Assembly: GCA_006227805.1 (NCBI GenBank)
Contig: SBFT01000313.1
Span: forward strand, 1 to 13,837
Length of the DNA stretch: 13,837 bases
Source: Paracoccaceae bacterium
GTDB taxonomy: Bacteria > Pseudomonadota > Alphaproteobacteria > Rhodobacterales > Rhodobacteraceae
Direction: 5' to 3'
In this document: one piece after another, positions 6,298 through 13,583 of the stretch
How positions within the stretch are numbered: the first letter of the stretch is position 1
Layout of the letters: every line of letters begins with the position of its first letter
Made by a program: the position numbers and the translations under genes
Notes under the pieces: generated by a model
Databases searched by the model: none
Told to the model about the DNA's origin: nothing
The model's input: only the letters and a program-made list of their open reading frames with translations

Positions 6298-8429
6298 GCA
6301 GCGACAGCCTGAAAGCCACGTTCTTCGCGGAATGCGAAGACCTCCTCGACGCGCTCTCCGCCGGTCTCGGCGCCATGGCCGACGGCTCGGCCGATGGCGA
6401 GACGGTGAACGCCATCTTCCGCGCCGTGCACTCGATCAAGGGTGCCGCGGGGGCCTTTGCCCTGACCGATCTGGTCGGCTTCGCCCACAAGTTCGAGACC
6501 GTGCTGGACCTGATCCGCTCGGATACCCTGACGGTGGATGCGGATGTGCTGCGGGTCATCACCCGGTCGGGCGACGTGCTGGCCGACCTGGTTGAGGCGG
6601 CGCAGACCGAAAGCGGCGAGATCCCCGAGGCGATGGACGCGCTGGTGCAATCCCTGGTCACGATCGCGCAGGACGCCGTTCCGGCGGCGGGCGCGGCCGC
6701 GACCATGGATTTCGCCCCGCTGGCCTTCGTGCCGCTGGACATCGGCCCGATCTCCGTGCCCTCGTCGCGGTTCGCGATCGCCTTCCGCCCAGAACGCGGG
6801 CTGTTCGACAATGGTCACGAACCGCTTCACCTGATCGACGCGCTGCGCGCACTGGGCGATCTGAAGGTCGAATGCGACGTCTCGGCGGTGCCCCCGCTGG
6901 ATCAGTTCGACCCCGAGAACAGCTATCTGTCCTGGACAATGGAGCTGGTCGGTCCGGTCAGCGAAGGCGAAGTCCGGCGGATCTTCGATTTCGTGCTGGG
7001 ATTGTGTGACCTGAAGATCGACAGGCTCGACGATGCGTCGGTGGAGGACGACCTGCCCCTAGCGGAAGCCGGGCAGGAGGAGGCCACGGCCATCGGAGAG
7101 CCAGCGATGACCGGCGAGGATCGCGGACAGGGCCTGGCCCCGGATGCGCCGGCCTCCGGGAAGCAACCCCGCGCGGCGTCTGCCGTGGCCGCTGCGCCGC
7201 CGACGACCCTGCGCGTCGATCCCGAGCGGGTCGACCGACTGATCAACACGGTGGGCGAGTTGATCATCAACCAGGCGGTCATCGCCCAGAAGATGCGCGC
7301 CATGGGCATACCCCCCAATGCGGAGGTGATCGGCGACCTCGACGATTATCGCTATCTGGCGCGCGAGATCCAGGAAGGCGTCATGGCGATCAGGGCCCAG
7401 CCGGTGAAACCGCTTTTCCAGCGCATGGCACGCATCGTGCGCGAGGCGGGCGAGGCGACGGGCAAGACGGTTGCCCTCGTGACCGAGGGCGAGGGCACCG
7501 AAGTCGACAAGACCCTGGTCGAAAGGCTGGCCGATCCGCTGACCCACATGATCCGGAACGCCGTCGATCACGGGATCGAAACGCCCGAGAAGCGACTTGC
7601 CGCCGGAAAATCCGCCACCGGCACCGTCAAGCTGTCGGCCGCACATCGCTCGGGACATGTGGAGATCGTCATCACGGATGATGGCGCAGGCCTGAACCGC
7701 GAGCGCATCCTGGCCACGGCCCAGCGCAAGGGTCTTGTGCCGCCGGACGCCAAGCTGAGCGAGGCCGAGATCGACAACCTGCTGTTCATGCCCGGGTTCT
7801 CGACCGCCTCGACGGTCACGAACCTGTCGGGCCGCGGCGTGGGAATGGATGTGGTCAAGACGACGATCACGTCGCTGGGCGGTCGGGTGACGATCTCCAG
7901 CCAGCCCGGGCAGGGATCGGTCTTCACGATCCTGCTGCCGCTGACCCTCGCGGTTCTGGACGGCATGGTCGTCACGGTCGCCTCGGAAACCATGGTGCTG
8001 CCGCTCTCCAGCATCGTCGAGACGATCCGCGCCAAGCCTTCGGATTTCGCGCCCATCGGCCCCAACGGCATGTTGATGTCGGTGCGTGGGTCCCATGTGC
8101 CCGTGCTCAGCCTCGGCGGCGTCCTGGGGCTTTCCGATCATGACTTCGATTGCGAACGCGCGGTCTTCGTGCTGATCCAGACGGACTCGTCGGAACCCGT
8201 CGCACTGGCCGTTGATCACATAACGGACCAGCGCCAGGTCGTCATCAAGAGCCTCGAGGGCAACTACGGAAGTATCCCCGGCGTGTCGGCCGCGACGATC
8301 CTGGGTGATGGCAAGATCGCATTGATCGTCGATACCGAGGCCGTCCTGAAAATGGCGGCACCGAAAAGATCCAACCTTCACGCACTCGCACTGGAGACCA
8401 GCCATGACCGAATTGCCCATCTGGGATGA
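6294..8429 (+). CDS. cheA: Chemotaxis histidine kinase CheA
   Basis: A 711-residue class II histidine kinase; with CheW and chemoreceptors it autophosphorylates and passes phosphate to CheY and, in many bacteria, CheB. P1 (HPt, about 1-110) carries H46 in AVHSIKGAAGAF. Residues about 139-247 form a P2-like module (FRPERGLFDNGHEPL...) of the type seen in alphaproteobacterial CheAs, followed by an Ala/Glu/Pro-rich linker to about 300. P3 dimerisation begins at LRVDPERVDRL (about 306). P4 has the N box HMIRNAVDHG (H418, N422), G1 DDGAGL (462-467) and G2 GRGVGMD (513-519). P5, the CheW-like domain, fills about 550-690. All catalytic motifs look intact. Translationally coupled to cheY1 (ATGA) and overlapping cheW by 26 bp. 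Confidence 0.95.
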   Translation: MSSDSLKATFFAECEDLLDALSAGLGAMADGSADGETVNAIFRAVHSIKGAAGAFALTDLVGFAHKFETVLDLIRSDTLTVDADVLRVITRSGDVLADLVEAAQTESGEIPEAMDALVQSLVTIAQDAVPAAGAAATMDFAPLAFVPLDIGPISVPSSRFAIAFRPERGLFDNGHEPLHLIDALRALGDLKVECDVSAVPPLDQFDPENSYLSWTMELVGPVSEGEVRRIFDFVLGLCDLKIDRLDDASVEDDLPLAEAGQEEATAIGEPAMTGEDRGQGLAPDAPASGKQPRAASAVAAAPPTTLRVDPERVDRLINTVGELIINQAVIAQKMRAMGIPPNAEVIGDLDDYRYLAREIQEGVMAIRAQPVKPLFQRMARIVREAGEATGKTVALVTEGEGTEVDKTLVERLADPLTHMIRNAVDHGIETPEKRLAAGKSATGTVKLSAAHRSGHVEIVITDDGAGLNRERILATAQRKGLVPPDAKLSEAEIDNLLFMPGFSTASTVTNLSGRGVGMDVVKTTITSLGGRVTISSQPGQGSVFTILLPLTLAVLDGMVVTVASETMVLPLSSIVETIRAKPSDFAPIGPNGMLMSVRGSHVPVLSLGGVLGLSDHDFDCERAVFVLIQTDSSEPVALAVDHITDQRQVVIKSLEGNYGSIPGVSAATILGDGKIALIVDTEAVLKMAAPKRSNLHALALETSHDRIAHLG

Positions 8430-8871
8430 GAACGAAACCCTCGAATTCGTGTCTCTCGTTGCCGGGCAGCAGAGCTTCTGCATCGAGATCACGCAGATCC
8501 GGGAAATCCGCCGCTGGACGCCCGTCACATCGCTGCCCTATGCGGAAGCGTCCGTGCTGGGCGTGATGAACCTCCGCGGCGCGGTGATCCCGATCATGGA
8601 CCTGGCCGTCAAGCTGGGCCTGCCGTCATCCGAACCGTCCGAGCGCGACGTGGTCATCGTGGTGTCGGTCAACAGCCGGACGATCGGGCTTCTGGTCGAG
8701 TCCGTCGCCGAGATCGTCACCGTGAAGGGCGGAGACATCCGTGAAACTCCCGCGATCGCGAGGGGGGAAGGCACGAAGAGCATCATCGGCCTCGTCTCGC
8801 TCGACGAGGACATGTCGCGCGTGCTCGATCTCTCGCAGCTTCTCCCGGCACAGGTCGAAGAGGTCGCATGA
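8404..8871 (+). CDS. cheW: Chemotaxis coupling protein CheW
   Basis: A 155-residue single CheW domain that links CheA P5 to receptor tips in the polar array. Characteristic blocks are FCIEITQIREI (interface 1), LPYAEASVLGVMNLRGAVIPIMDL (the family's most conserved stretch, read in two parts around VLGVMNLRG), IGLLVESVAEIV, and a C-terminal IIGLVSLDEDMSRVLDL. The ATG at 8404 lies within the last 26 bp of cheA, and the gene ends in an ATGA overlap with cheR, so the three are almost certainly one transcript. An N-terminal tail of about 12 residues (MTELPIWDENET) precedes the domain. No adjacent chemoreceptor gene is in the window, so receptors must be encoded elsewhere. Confidence 0.94.
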   Translation: MTELPIWDENETLEFVSLVAGQQSFCIEITQIREIRRWTPVTSLPYAEASVLGVMNLRGAVIPIMDLAVKLGLPSSEPSERDVVIVVSVNSRTIGLLVESVAEIVTVKGGDIRETPAIARGEGTKSIIGLVSLDEDMSRVLDLSQLLPAQVEEVA

Positions 8872-9728
8872 CCCGAACGCTCACCACTCCGACGCCAGAG
8901 TCATTTTCGGACCTCCCCTTCGAAAGGCGCGACTTCGAGATCATCGCACGCATCGCGAAGACCGAATTCGGTCTGCATATCGACATCGCGAAGGAGGCCA
9001 TGATCCGCTCGCGCCTGACAAAGCGCATCCGGCATCTGAACCTGCCCAGCTTCGAGGCGTACTGCGCCCTGGTCGATACCACGGGGTCCGAGGAACGCGA
9101 TCACTTCATTTCGGCGCTGACGACGAACGTCACGCATTTCTATCGCGAGGTTCACCACTTCGAAGCGCTCGAGGCGGAGGTGCTGCCGCCCTTGCTCGAT
9201 CAGGCGCGACAGGGGCGGAAGATCCGCCTGTGGTCGGCCGCCTGCTCCACCGGACCGGAGGCCTATTCGATCGCGGGCAGCGTCCTGCACCTGTGCCCGG
9301 ATGCCGACCGACTCGATATCCGGATCCTTGCGACCGATCTCGATCCTGTCGTCCTGGCCAGGGCCGAGGCGGGCACCTATCGCGCGGAGGAATGCCGCAT
9401 GCCGGGCGAAGCGTGGCATCGCCGCGTCTTCGGTGCGGCGAGGCCGCAAGATGACCGGCTTGCCGTGCGCCCAGAATTGCGTCGGCTGATCACGTTCCGC
9501 CGATTGAACCTGAACGGCGCCTGGCCGACTGTCGGCAGGTTCGACGCCATTTTCTGCCGGAATGTCGCGATCTATTTCGACAAATCCACGCAGGAAACTC
9601 TCTGGGGTCGTCTGGCCGAATGTCTCGATCCTGGCGGCTACCTCTTCATCGGCCATTCCGAGCGCGTCAGCGGCGCGCCCCTGGATCAGTTGCGCAGTGC
9701 CGGGATCACCACCTATCGCCGGGTCTGA
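8868..9728 (+). CDS. cheR: Chemoreceptor glutamate methyltransferase CheR
   Basis: A 286-residue SAM-dependent O-methyltransferase that methylates receptor glutamates and sets adaptation against CheB. The small N-terminal helical domain (about 20-85) contains the arginine-rich SRLTKRIRHL helix. The family motif NVTHFYRE is at 87-94, the SAM loop SAACSTGPEAYSIA starts at S123, ATDLD lies near 157, FCRNVAIYFD near 226, and GHSE precedes the C terminus. The loop differs from the usual STGEEPYS (first Glu to Pro, Pro to Ala), a mild oddity. No C-terminal pentapeptide-binding extension or TPR domain is present. Start ATG at 8868 overlaps cheW (ATGA). The stop is followed by a 5-bp hairpin (TTGTC/GACAA, 9730-9745) in the 47-bp gap to the next cheY. 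Confidence 0.94.
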   Translation: MTRTLTTPTPESFSDLPFERRDFEIIARIAKTEFGLHIDIAKEAMIRSRLTKRIRHLNLPSFEAYCALVDTTGSEERDHFISALTTNVTHFYREVHHFEALEAEVLPPLLDQARQGRKIRLWSAACSTGPEAYSIAGSVLHLCPDADRLDIRILATDLDPVVLARAEAGTYRAEECRMPGEAWHRRVFGAARPQDDRLAVRPELRRLITFRRLNLNGAWPTVGRFDAIFCRNVAIYFDKSTQETLWGRLAECLDPGGYLFIGHSERVSGAPLDQLRSAGITTYRRV

Positions 9729-9775
9729 CTTGTCCGGGAAGACAACCAAATCGACCGAGAAAGGGAAACAAGCCC

Positions 9776-10162
9776 ATGTCGCTGAAACAGACTTTGAGGG
9801 TGATGGTCGTGGACGACATGTCCGTCAGCCGCGGCCTGTTGACCCAGGCCCTCGAGGAGATGGGCGTCTGGAACGTGGATGCCGAAAGCAGTGCGCAATC
9901 TGCGCTGACGAGGCTCGCCGCCAATCCCGTCCATCTGGTCCTGTCGGACTACAACATGCCTGGCATGGACGGGCTGCAATTGTTGCACGGGCTGAGGCAG
10001 AACCGGACGACGCAGCGGATCGGCTTCATCCTGGTCACCGGCACGCCCAGCCCGGCGCTGATCGAGCAAGGACGGCGGCTGGGCCTGAACAACATGGTCA
10101 AGAAGCCCTTCAGCACCGCGCAATTGAAGCAGGCGATCGAAGCTGTCGTGGGGGCATTGTGA
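9776..10162 (+). CDS. cheY: Chemotaxis response regulator CheY (second copy)
   Basis: A 128-residue stand-alone receiver, distinct from the copy beside cheA. Acidic pair D13-D14 (VVDD), phosphoacceptor D58 in LSDYNMPGMDG, switch threonine T88 in ILVTGT and K110 in VKKPF are all present, so it should be phosphorylated. The ATG at 9776 has an AAAGGGA-type ribosome site about ten bases upstream; the 47-bp gap after cheR is the first real gap in the operon. Its stop overlaps the GTG of the following gene (GTGA), so the two are translationally coupled. By analogy with Sinorhizobium CheY2 it may be the motor-binding regulator. A same-strand frame at 9562-10518 is a shadow of cheR and this gene. Confidence 0.92.
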   Translation: MSLKQTLRVMVVDDMSVSRGLLTQALEEMGVWNVDAESSAQSALTRLAANPVHLVLSDYNMPGMDGLQLLHGLRQNRTTQRIGFILVTGTPSPALIEQGRRLGLNNMVKKPFSTAQLKQAIEAVVGAL

Positions 10163-10518
10163 CCGGTCTCGCGGAAGGGACGCTTCCGCTGCCCCAGCTG
10201 CTGCAGGCGATGAGCGCCGAGATCGAGGCGATGGCGTGTCGGCTTCGGCACTATGAGGACGCGGTCCTCACGCTGGCCGCGCATTCGGAAACCCGACCAC
10301 CGCGCGAGTTGCAGGATATCGACCGCGCGACCCAGACGGCTGCCGACTTGGCGCTTGCCCTGCGGGTGGTGTCCTCGGAGGTTCCGCCGGACATCATGGT
10401 GCCGACTCAGCCCCTTGAGCAGGGTCTCAAGCTGGCCGATCTGCGGGCTTGTCTGCTGGCTCCCGGTTACGCCGGGACGTATCGGGCCGGACAGCCCGGC
10501 CAAGTCGAGGTGTTCTGA
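10159..10518 (+). CDS. Small helical che-operon protein, candidate CheT/CheZ-like CheY phosphatase
   Basis: A 119-residue protein that I do not recognise from a named family with certainty. It is predicted mostly helical: residues 10-44 form one amphipathic helix and 48-73 a second, separated by TRPP, then a less structured C-terminal tail. The second helix reads ELQDIDRATQ, giving D55-x-x-x-Q59. CheZ uses a D-x-x-x-Q helix to dephosphorylate CheY, and Sinorhizobium CheT, from memory, is a small CheZ-like protein with the same motif. Start GTG at 10159 overlaps the second cheY (GTGA) with GGGGG just upstream; ATG at 10210 is a less likely start. Coupling to cheY supports a role on CheY-phosphate, but phosphatase activity is inference. 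Confidence 0.75.
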   Translation: MTGLAEGTLPLPQLLQAMSAEIEAMACRLRHYEDAVLTLAAHSETRPPRELQDIDRATQTAADLALALRVVSSEVPPDIMVPTQPLEQGLKLADLRACLLAPGYAGTYRAGQPGQVEVF

Positions 10519-10788
10519 ATGCAGCCTGACAAGAATGACGTCGCTCCGTGTTTTCCTGCGCATACGCGGTCCGGTGATCCGGCCCAATCCGGCCCGCGCG
10601 TCGCGTCGCGGGAGCGCAACCGGGCCCAGCGGGCCCACCGTTCGCGCGGCATTCTCCGTCGTGCCCCAGGCTGCGCGACAGGGATCGCTCGGGGCCGGCT
10701 GCGCCACCAGGTTCCGGGTGGCGTCGCGCGCACCGGAACGGTCGCAGACGCGGTCTCGACCCAACTTCGATGCGGAGCGCGGTCATGA
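10519..10788 (+). other. Doubtful 89-codon ORF filling the gap before cheB
   Basis: The 266 bp between the CheT-like gene and cheB hold no recognisable protein. One ORF fits the junctions neatly: its ATG directly follows the upstream TGA in the same frame, GAGG lies eight bases before it, and its stop overlaps the cheB start as ATGA. The product is arginine-rich (about 16 of 89), low in hydrophobic residues and weakly biased at third codon positions compared with its neighbours. Another frame (ATG at 10535) looks no better as protein. It could be a small basic protein, decayed coding sequence or plain spacer. A GGAG at 10774-10777 serves cheB. Confidence 0.25.
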
Positions 10789-11801
10789 TCCGAGTCCTTG
10801 TCGCCGATCCTGACCGCGCCTCGCGCGACCGTGTCATGCAATCGGTCACCTCGACCGCGGGTTTGCGCCTGAGCGATGTCGCCGTCACTCTCAGCGAGGC
10901 TTATCATGCCTGTGAACACCGTCGCCCCGACATCGCGGTCATCAGCGCCCGTTTCGTCTTGGCGCCCGAGTTCGAGGTGATGGCGCTGCTGTTCAAGGCG
11001 CTGTCGGTCAGCGCCTTCGTTCCCGTGGATGCGGCAGGCGCGGGCCATGTCATCGAAACGGCCAGCCGCCGTCACGGCCTGTGCCTTGTCCCGATGGCTG
11101 ACCTCGGTCCCGCGCTGATCGCCCGTCACCTGCCCGGCAAACCAAGCCAGCCGCCAGCGCGCCCCGGCCAGCTTCACCGGACCGGAGCCGGGTCTCCCGG
11201 TGCGACCTCCAGTTTCCTGCCGGGTCACATCATCCTGATCGGCGCGTCGACCGGCGGTGTCGATGCTCTTCTGACGGTGCTGGGGGATTTCCCGGCCGCC
11301 TGTCCCCCGACATTGATCGTGCAGCACACCGGTGCGTCGTTCAGCGCCGGGCTGGCGCGGCTTCTGGACAGCCATACCGCCCCGGACGTCCGCGAGGCCC
11401 GCGACGGCGCCGTGCTGCAGCCGGGCCAGGTGCTCATCGCGCCGGGATCGGAATGCCATCTCACGGTCGAGGCGCGGGCCGGCACGCTGACGTCCCGACT
11501 GGTCAGCGCCCCCCCGGCGAGCGGCCACCGGCCATCGGTCGATTGTCTCTTCCGGTCCGCCGTGCCCCTCGGCCGACGCGTGGCGGCCGCACTTCTGACG
11601 GGCATGGGCCGCGATGGCGCCGAGGGATTGCTGGCCCTGCGCCAGGCGGGTGCTGCGACGATCGGCCAGGACAGCGCCACGTCGGTCGTCTACGGCATGC
11701 CGCGCGTCGCCCAAGAAATCGGCGCGGTGTCGCGCCAGATGGCGCTCAAGGCAATCGGCCCGGCGCTATTGCGCCATTGCATGGAAGAGACGAAGGTATG
11801 A
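10785..11801 (+). CDS. cheB: CheB-type receptor methylesterase with a degenerate receiver domain
   Basis: A 338-residue protein with the two-domain layout of CheB, which removes receptor methyl groups and deamidates receptors. The C-terminal esterase domain (about 148-338) has the full triad: S155 in GASTGG, H181 in VQHTG and D277 in TGMGRDGA, at the same spacings as E. coli S164, H190 and D286 (from memory). The N-terminal 1-115 region resembles a receiver (MIRVLVADPD, PDIAVIS) but lacks its chemistry: the second acidic residue is P9 and the phosphoacceptor position is S54. Phospho-control by CheA is therefore unlikely. A proline-rich linker covers about 120-147. ATG at 10785 with GGAG seven bases upstream starts at the receiver's first strand; a start at 10770 adds only five residues. 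Overlaps cheD by 4 bp. Confidence 0.9.
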   Translation: MIRVLVADPDRASRDRVMQSVTSTAGLRLSDVAVTLSEAYHACEHRRPDIAVISARFVLAPEFEVMALLFKALSVSAFVPVDAAGAGHVIETASRRHGLCLVPMADLGPALIARHLPGKPSQPPARPGQLHRTGAGSPGATSSFLPGHIILIGASTGGVDALLTVLGDFPAACPPTLIVQHTGASFSAGLARLLDSHTAPDVREARDGAVLQPGQVLIAPGSECHLTVEARAGTLTSRLVSAPPASGHRPSVDCLFRSAVPLGRRVAAALLTGMGRDGAEGLLALRQAGAATIGQDSATSVVYGMPRVAQEIGAVSRQMALKAIGPALLRHCMEETKV

Positions 11802-12343
11802 CCGTAATGATCGTCGGAATGCCTGCAACACCGCGGATCGAAACCGTGGTGCAGGGCCAGTACCGGATTTCGGCCGATCCCCAGGTCGTCCTGTCGACGG
11901 TCCTTGGGTCCTGCGTGGCGGCCTGCTTCTTCGACGCCGAAGCCCGCATCGGTGGCATGAACCATTATCTGCTGCCGGATGGCGGACCACAGGGCGAACC
12001 GGATCTCAAGTATGGCGCCATGGCGATGGAGCTGCTGATCAACGACCTTCTCAAGCGCGGAGCGGCGCGTCATCGTCTGCGGGTCAAGTTGTTCGGAGGC
12101 GCGCAGATCGTCGCCAACCTCGGCACGATCGGCGAAAGGAACGTGGCCTTCGGCAAGTCCTACGTGACGCGAGAAGGGTTCCAGATCCTGTCGGAAAGCC
12201 TGGGCGGCCGTCATGCGCGGCGCCTTCAGTTCGCGCCCACCACCGGGGCCGCACGCTTCATGATCGTCTCCGATGCCGAGTCTCCCCGAGAGGCCGATGT
12301 CGCGGCACCCGCACAGCCGAAGTCGGCAATCACGCTGTTCTGA
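11798..12343 (+). CDS. cheD: Chemoreceptor glutamine deamidase CheD
   Basis: A 181-residue CheD, which deamidates receptor glutamines and in some bacteria interacts with CheC. The nucleophile is C39 in VLGSCVAACFFD and the base H56 in GGMNHYLLPDG, 17 residues apart as in Thermotoga CheD C27/H44. The third active-site residue (Thr21 there) aligns with S33, a conservative change. KLFGGA near residue 105 and FGKSYV near 124 are further family blocks. The C-terminal 20 residues are Ala/Pro-rich and end ITLF, which may be disordered. The ATG at 11798 overlaps the cheB stop (ATGA); GAAGG lies just upstream. This is the last che gene before a non-coding stretch, so the operon probably ends here. No cheC is nearby. 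Confidence 0.92.
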   Translation: MTVMIVGMPATPRIETVVQGQYRISADPQVVLSTVLGSCVAACFFDAEARIGGMNHYLLPDGGPQGEPDLKYGAMAMELLINDLLKRGAARHRLRVKLFGGAQIVANLGTIGERNVAFGKSYVTREGFQILSESLGGRHARRLQFAPTTGAARFMIVSDAESPREADVAAPAQPKSAITLF

Positions 12344-12673
12344 CGGAACCGCTGGCCGGACTGGTCCGCGGCGCCGTCTCCGGGGGCAGAGACCGGGGAC
12401 CGGCTCCTTGGGCGGGCATGACTGCCGGCACCGCGGGCCAGCGCCCGGGTGCGGGCCTCGGCTCTGGGCGTCGGGTCTGGGTGTCGGATCTGGGTATCGG
12501 GCCGGGGCGCCGGGCCGGGGCGCCGGGCCAGGGTGCCGGACCGGAGCGGGTACTGGACGGGGCAGTGCGCGGCATTGGACGGGCACAGGAAACGGGCGCA
12601 GGAACCGGGGGCATGAAGAGTTGGCGGCGATGCGGTGGCGCGGCTGACCCCCGGGGGGGCGGGCGCGCCGCGG
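12344..12673. other. Non-coding gap between cheD and the minus-strand hydrolase remnant
   Basis: This 330-bp stretch separates convergent units. ORFs cross it in several frames but have no family character and follow from the high GC content. It contains a degenerate tandem repeat (separate entry). A short GTCTC/GAGAC stem occurs just after cheD, but no T-run follows, so no convincing intrinsic terminator is seen. Confidence 0.6.
12447..12550 (+). repeat. Degenerate 13-bp tandem repeat, about eight units
   Basis: Eight consecutive 13-mers can be laid end to end. Examples are GGCTCTGGGCGTC (12460), GGGTCTGGGTGTC (12473), GGATCTGGGTATC (12486), GGGCCGGGGCGCC (12499 and again exactly at 12512) and GGGCCAGGGTGCC (12525). 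The consensus is GGGYCNGGGYGYC. The first (12447) and last (12538) units are the weakest. Out of phase by a few bases, two more related 13-mers occur at 12582 and 12595 (GGCACAGGAAACG, GGCGCAGGAACCG). The unit length is not a multiple of three, so it is not a protein repeat. GGG runs every six or seven bases give G-quadruplex potential on the plus strand. Confidence 0.75.
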
Positions 12674-13571
12674 TCAGACCGGCAGGGTGGCGCCCTCGAA
12701 GAGCGCGATCAGGTAATGCGCCACAAGGTCGGGCAGGTCCTCGGCCAGGTCGTGATCGCCCGGCAGGGCCTGCCCACGCACATCGCGGGCGCGCCTGCGC
12801 CACAGGTCGGGGCCGCCGAAATGCGCCCAGGTCGCGGCCCTCTCGCCCCAGAGCACCAGAACCGGACAGTCAAGGCGCCTTGCGCCATCCGCGTCGTCAG
12901 GGGCGATGTCGATGCCGGCGGCGGCGCGGTGATCCTCGCGACTGGCGCGGATCGCCTCGGGGTCGCGGAACGCCCGCGGACAGGCCCCGAGCACCGCCTT
13001 CGCGAAGGCCGACATGCCGGCCGTGCCCGGCCGCATGTCCCCCGCCGGAACGCGTCGGGACCGGCGCCGATCAGGGTTTCGGGACAGGGCGCGGGCCGGA
13101 TCAGGAAGACCCAGCGCCGATAGGCCGCGCAAAGCCATCCGTCGTGCCGGCATGAATCCCGCGCGTGGGCGCGATGTCCGACACCGCCTGGCCGCGCATC
13201 CAGGCACCTTGGCCCGACGCCGGGCGAGGCCCGACGCGCCCGTCGGGGCCATGGCCCGCGACATGGACGCGATCGTGTCCAAGGGCGCCATCAGCGCCAC
13301 CATGCCCGCGGCCATCGCGCGTCTGGAGCGACTGGAATGATCGGGCCGGGAAGGCGGCCTGGACGAGGCGCCATGGCCGCGCAGATCCGCCGCCACCAGG
13401 GTGAAGCGTCGCGCGAGGGCAGGGGCCCCCTTGTGCCGCATCGCATGGGTCCGCGGTTCGCCGCGCCGCCGCAACAGCGCCGGGCCGCGCCCGCCGCCCG
13501 CCCTTCACCGCGTGGATCACCGCATCGCCGCAATCGACGCCATGGGTCTCGAACCCCGGGAACGGCGCCAT
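12674..13571 (-). pseudogene. Haloacetate dehalogenase-family alpha/beta hydrolase, multiply frameshifted
   Basis: Pieces of one alpha/beta hydrolase run in order but in three frames. First comes MAPFPGFETHGVDCGDAV (13571 to about 13495). A second frame carries RTHAMRHKGAPALARRFTL and ADLRGHGASSRPPSRPDHS (to about 13290). The first frame resumes with ALGHDRVHVAGH and DIAPTRGIHAGTTDGFA (to about 13105). A third frame has RRWVFLIRPAPCPETLIGAG (to about 13030). The second frame returns with FRDPEAIRAS, IDIAPDDADGARRLDCPVLV and a normal end at 12674. At least four frameshifts are needed. The usual nucleophile motif GHDRGGR reads GHGPDGR and the oxyanion HGYPQTH reads RGEPRTH, so the active site is also damaged. 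The family hydrolyses C-halogen bonds or related esters. Twelve bp downstream of the AguB-like gene, same strand. Sequencing error is the alternative. Confidence 0.78.
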
Positions 13572-13583
13572 GGGTCCGCAGGC

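Noticed and set aside
7059..8528. Minus-strand ORF of 489 codons opposite cheA
   Set aside because: His/Asp/Arg-rich translation opposite an intact kinase with all its motifs; a composition artefact.
9729..9775. TTGTC/GACAA hairpin after cheR as a transcription terminator
   Set aside because: The stem is only 5 bp and no T-run follows; the che genes continue in the same order downstream.
10516..10788. TGA readthrough or selenocysteine fusion of the CheT-like protein with the following 89 codons
   Set aside because: No SECIS-like hairpin is evident just after the TGA and the downstream peptide lacks domain character. It is kept only as an alternative in the ORF finding.
12447..12607. G-rich repeat as a CRISPR array
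   Set aside because: Units are 13 bp, directly abutting and degenerate, with no unique spacers and no cas genes nearby.
11614..13155. Plus-strand ORF of 513 codons running from cheB past cheD into the hydrolase remnant
   Set aside because: It overlaps the confirmed cheB and cheD in another frame and is Arg/Gly/Pro-rich with no domain.
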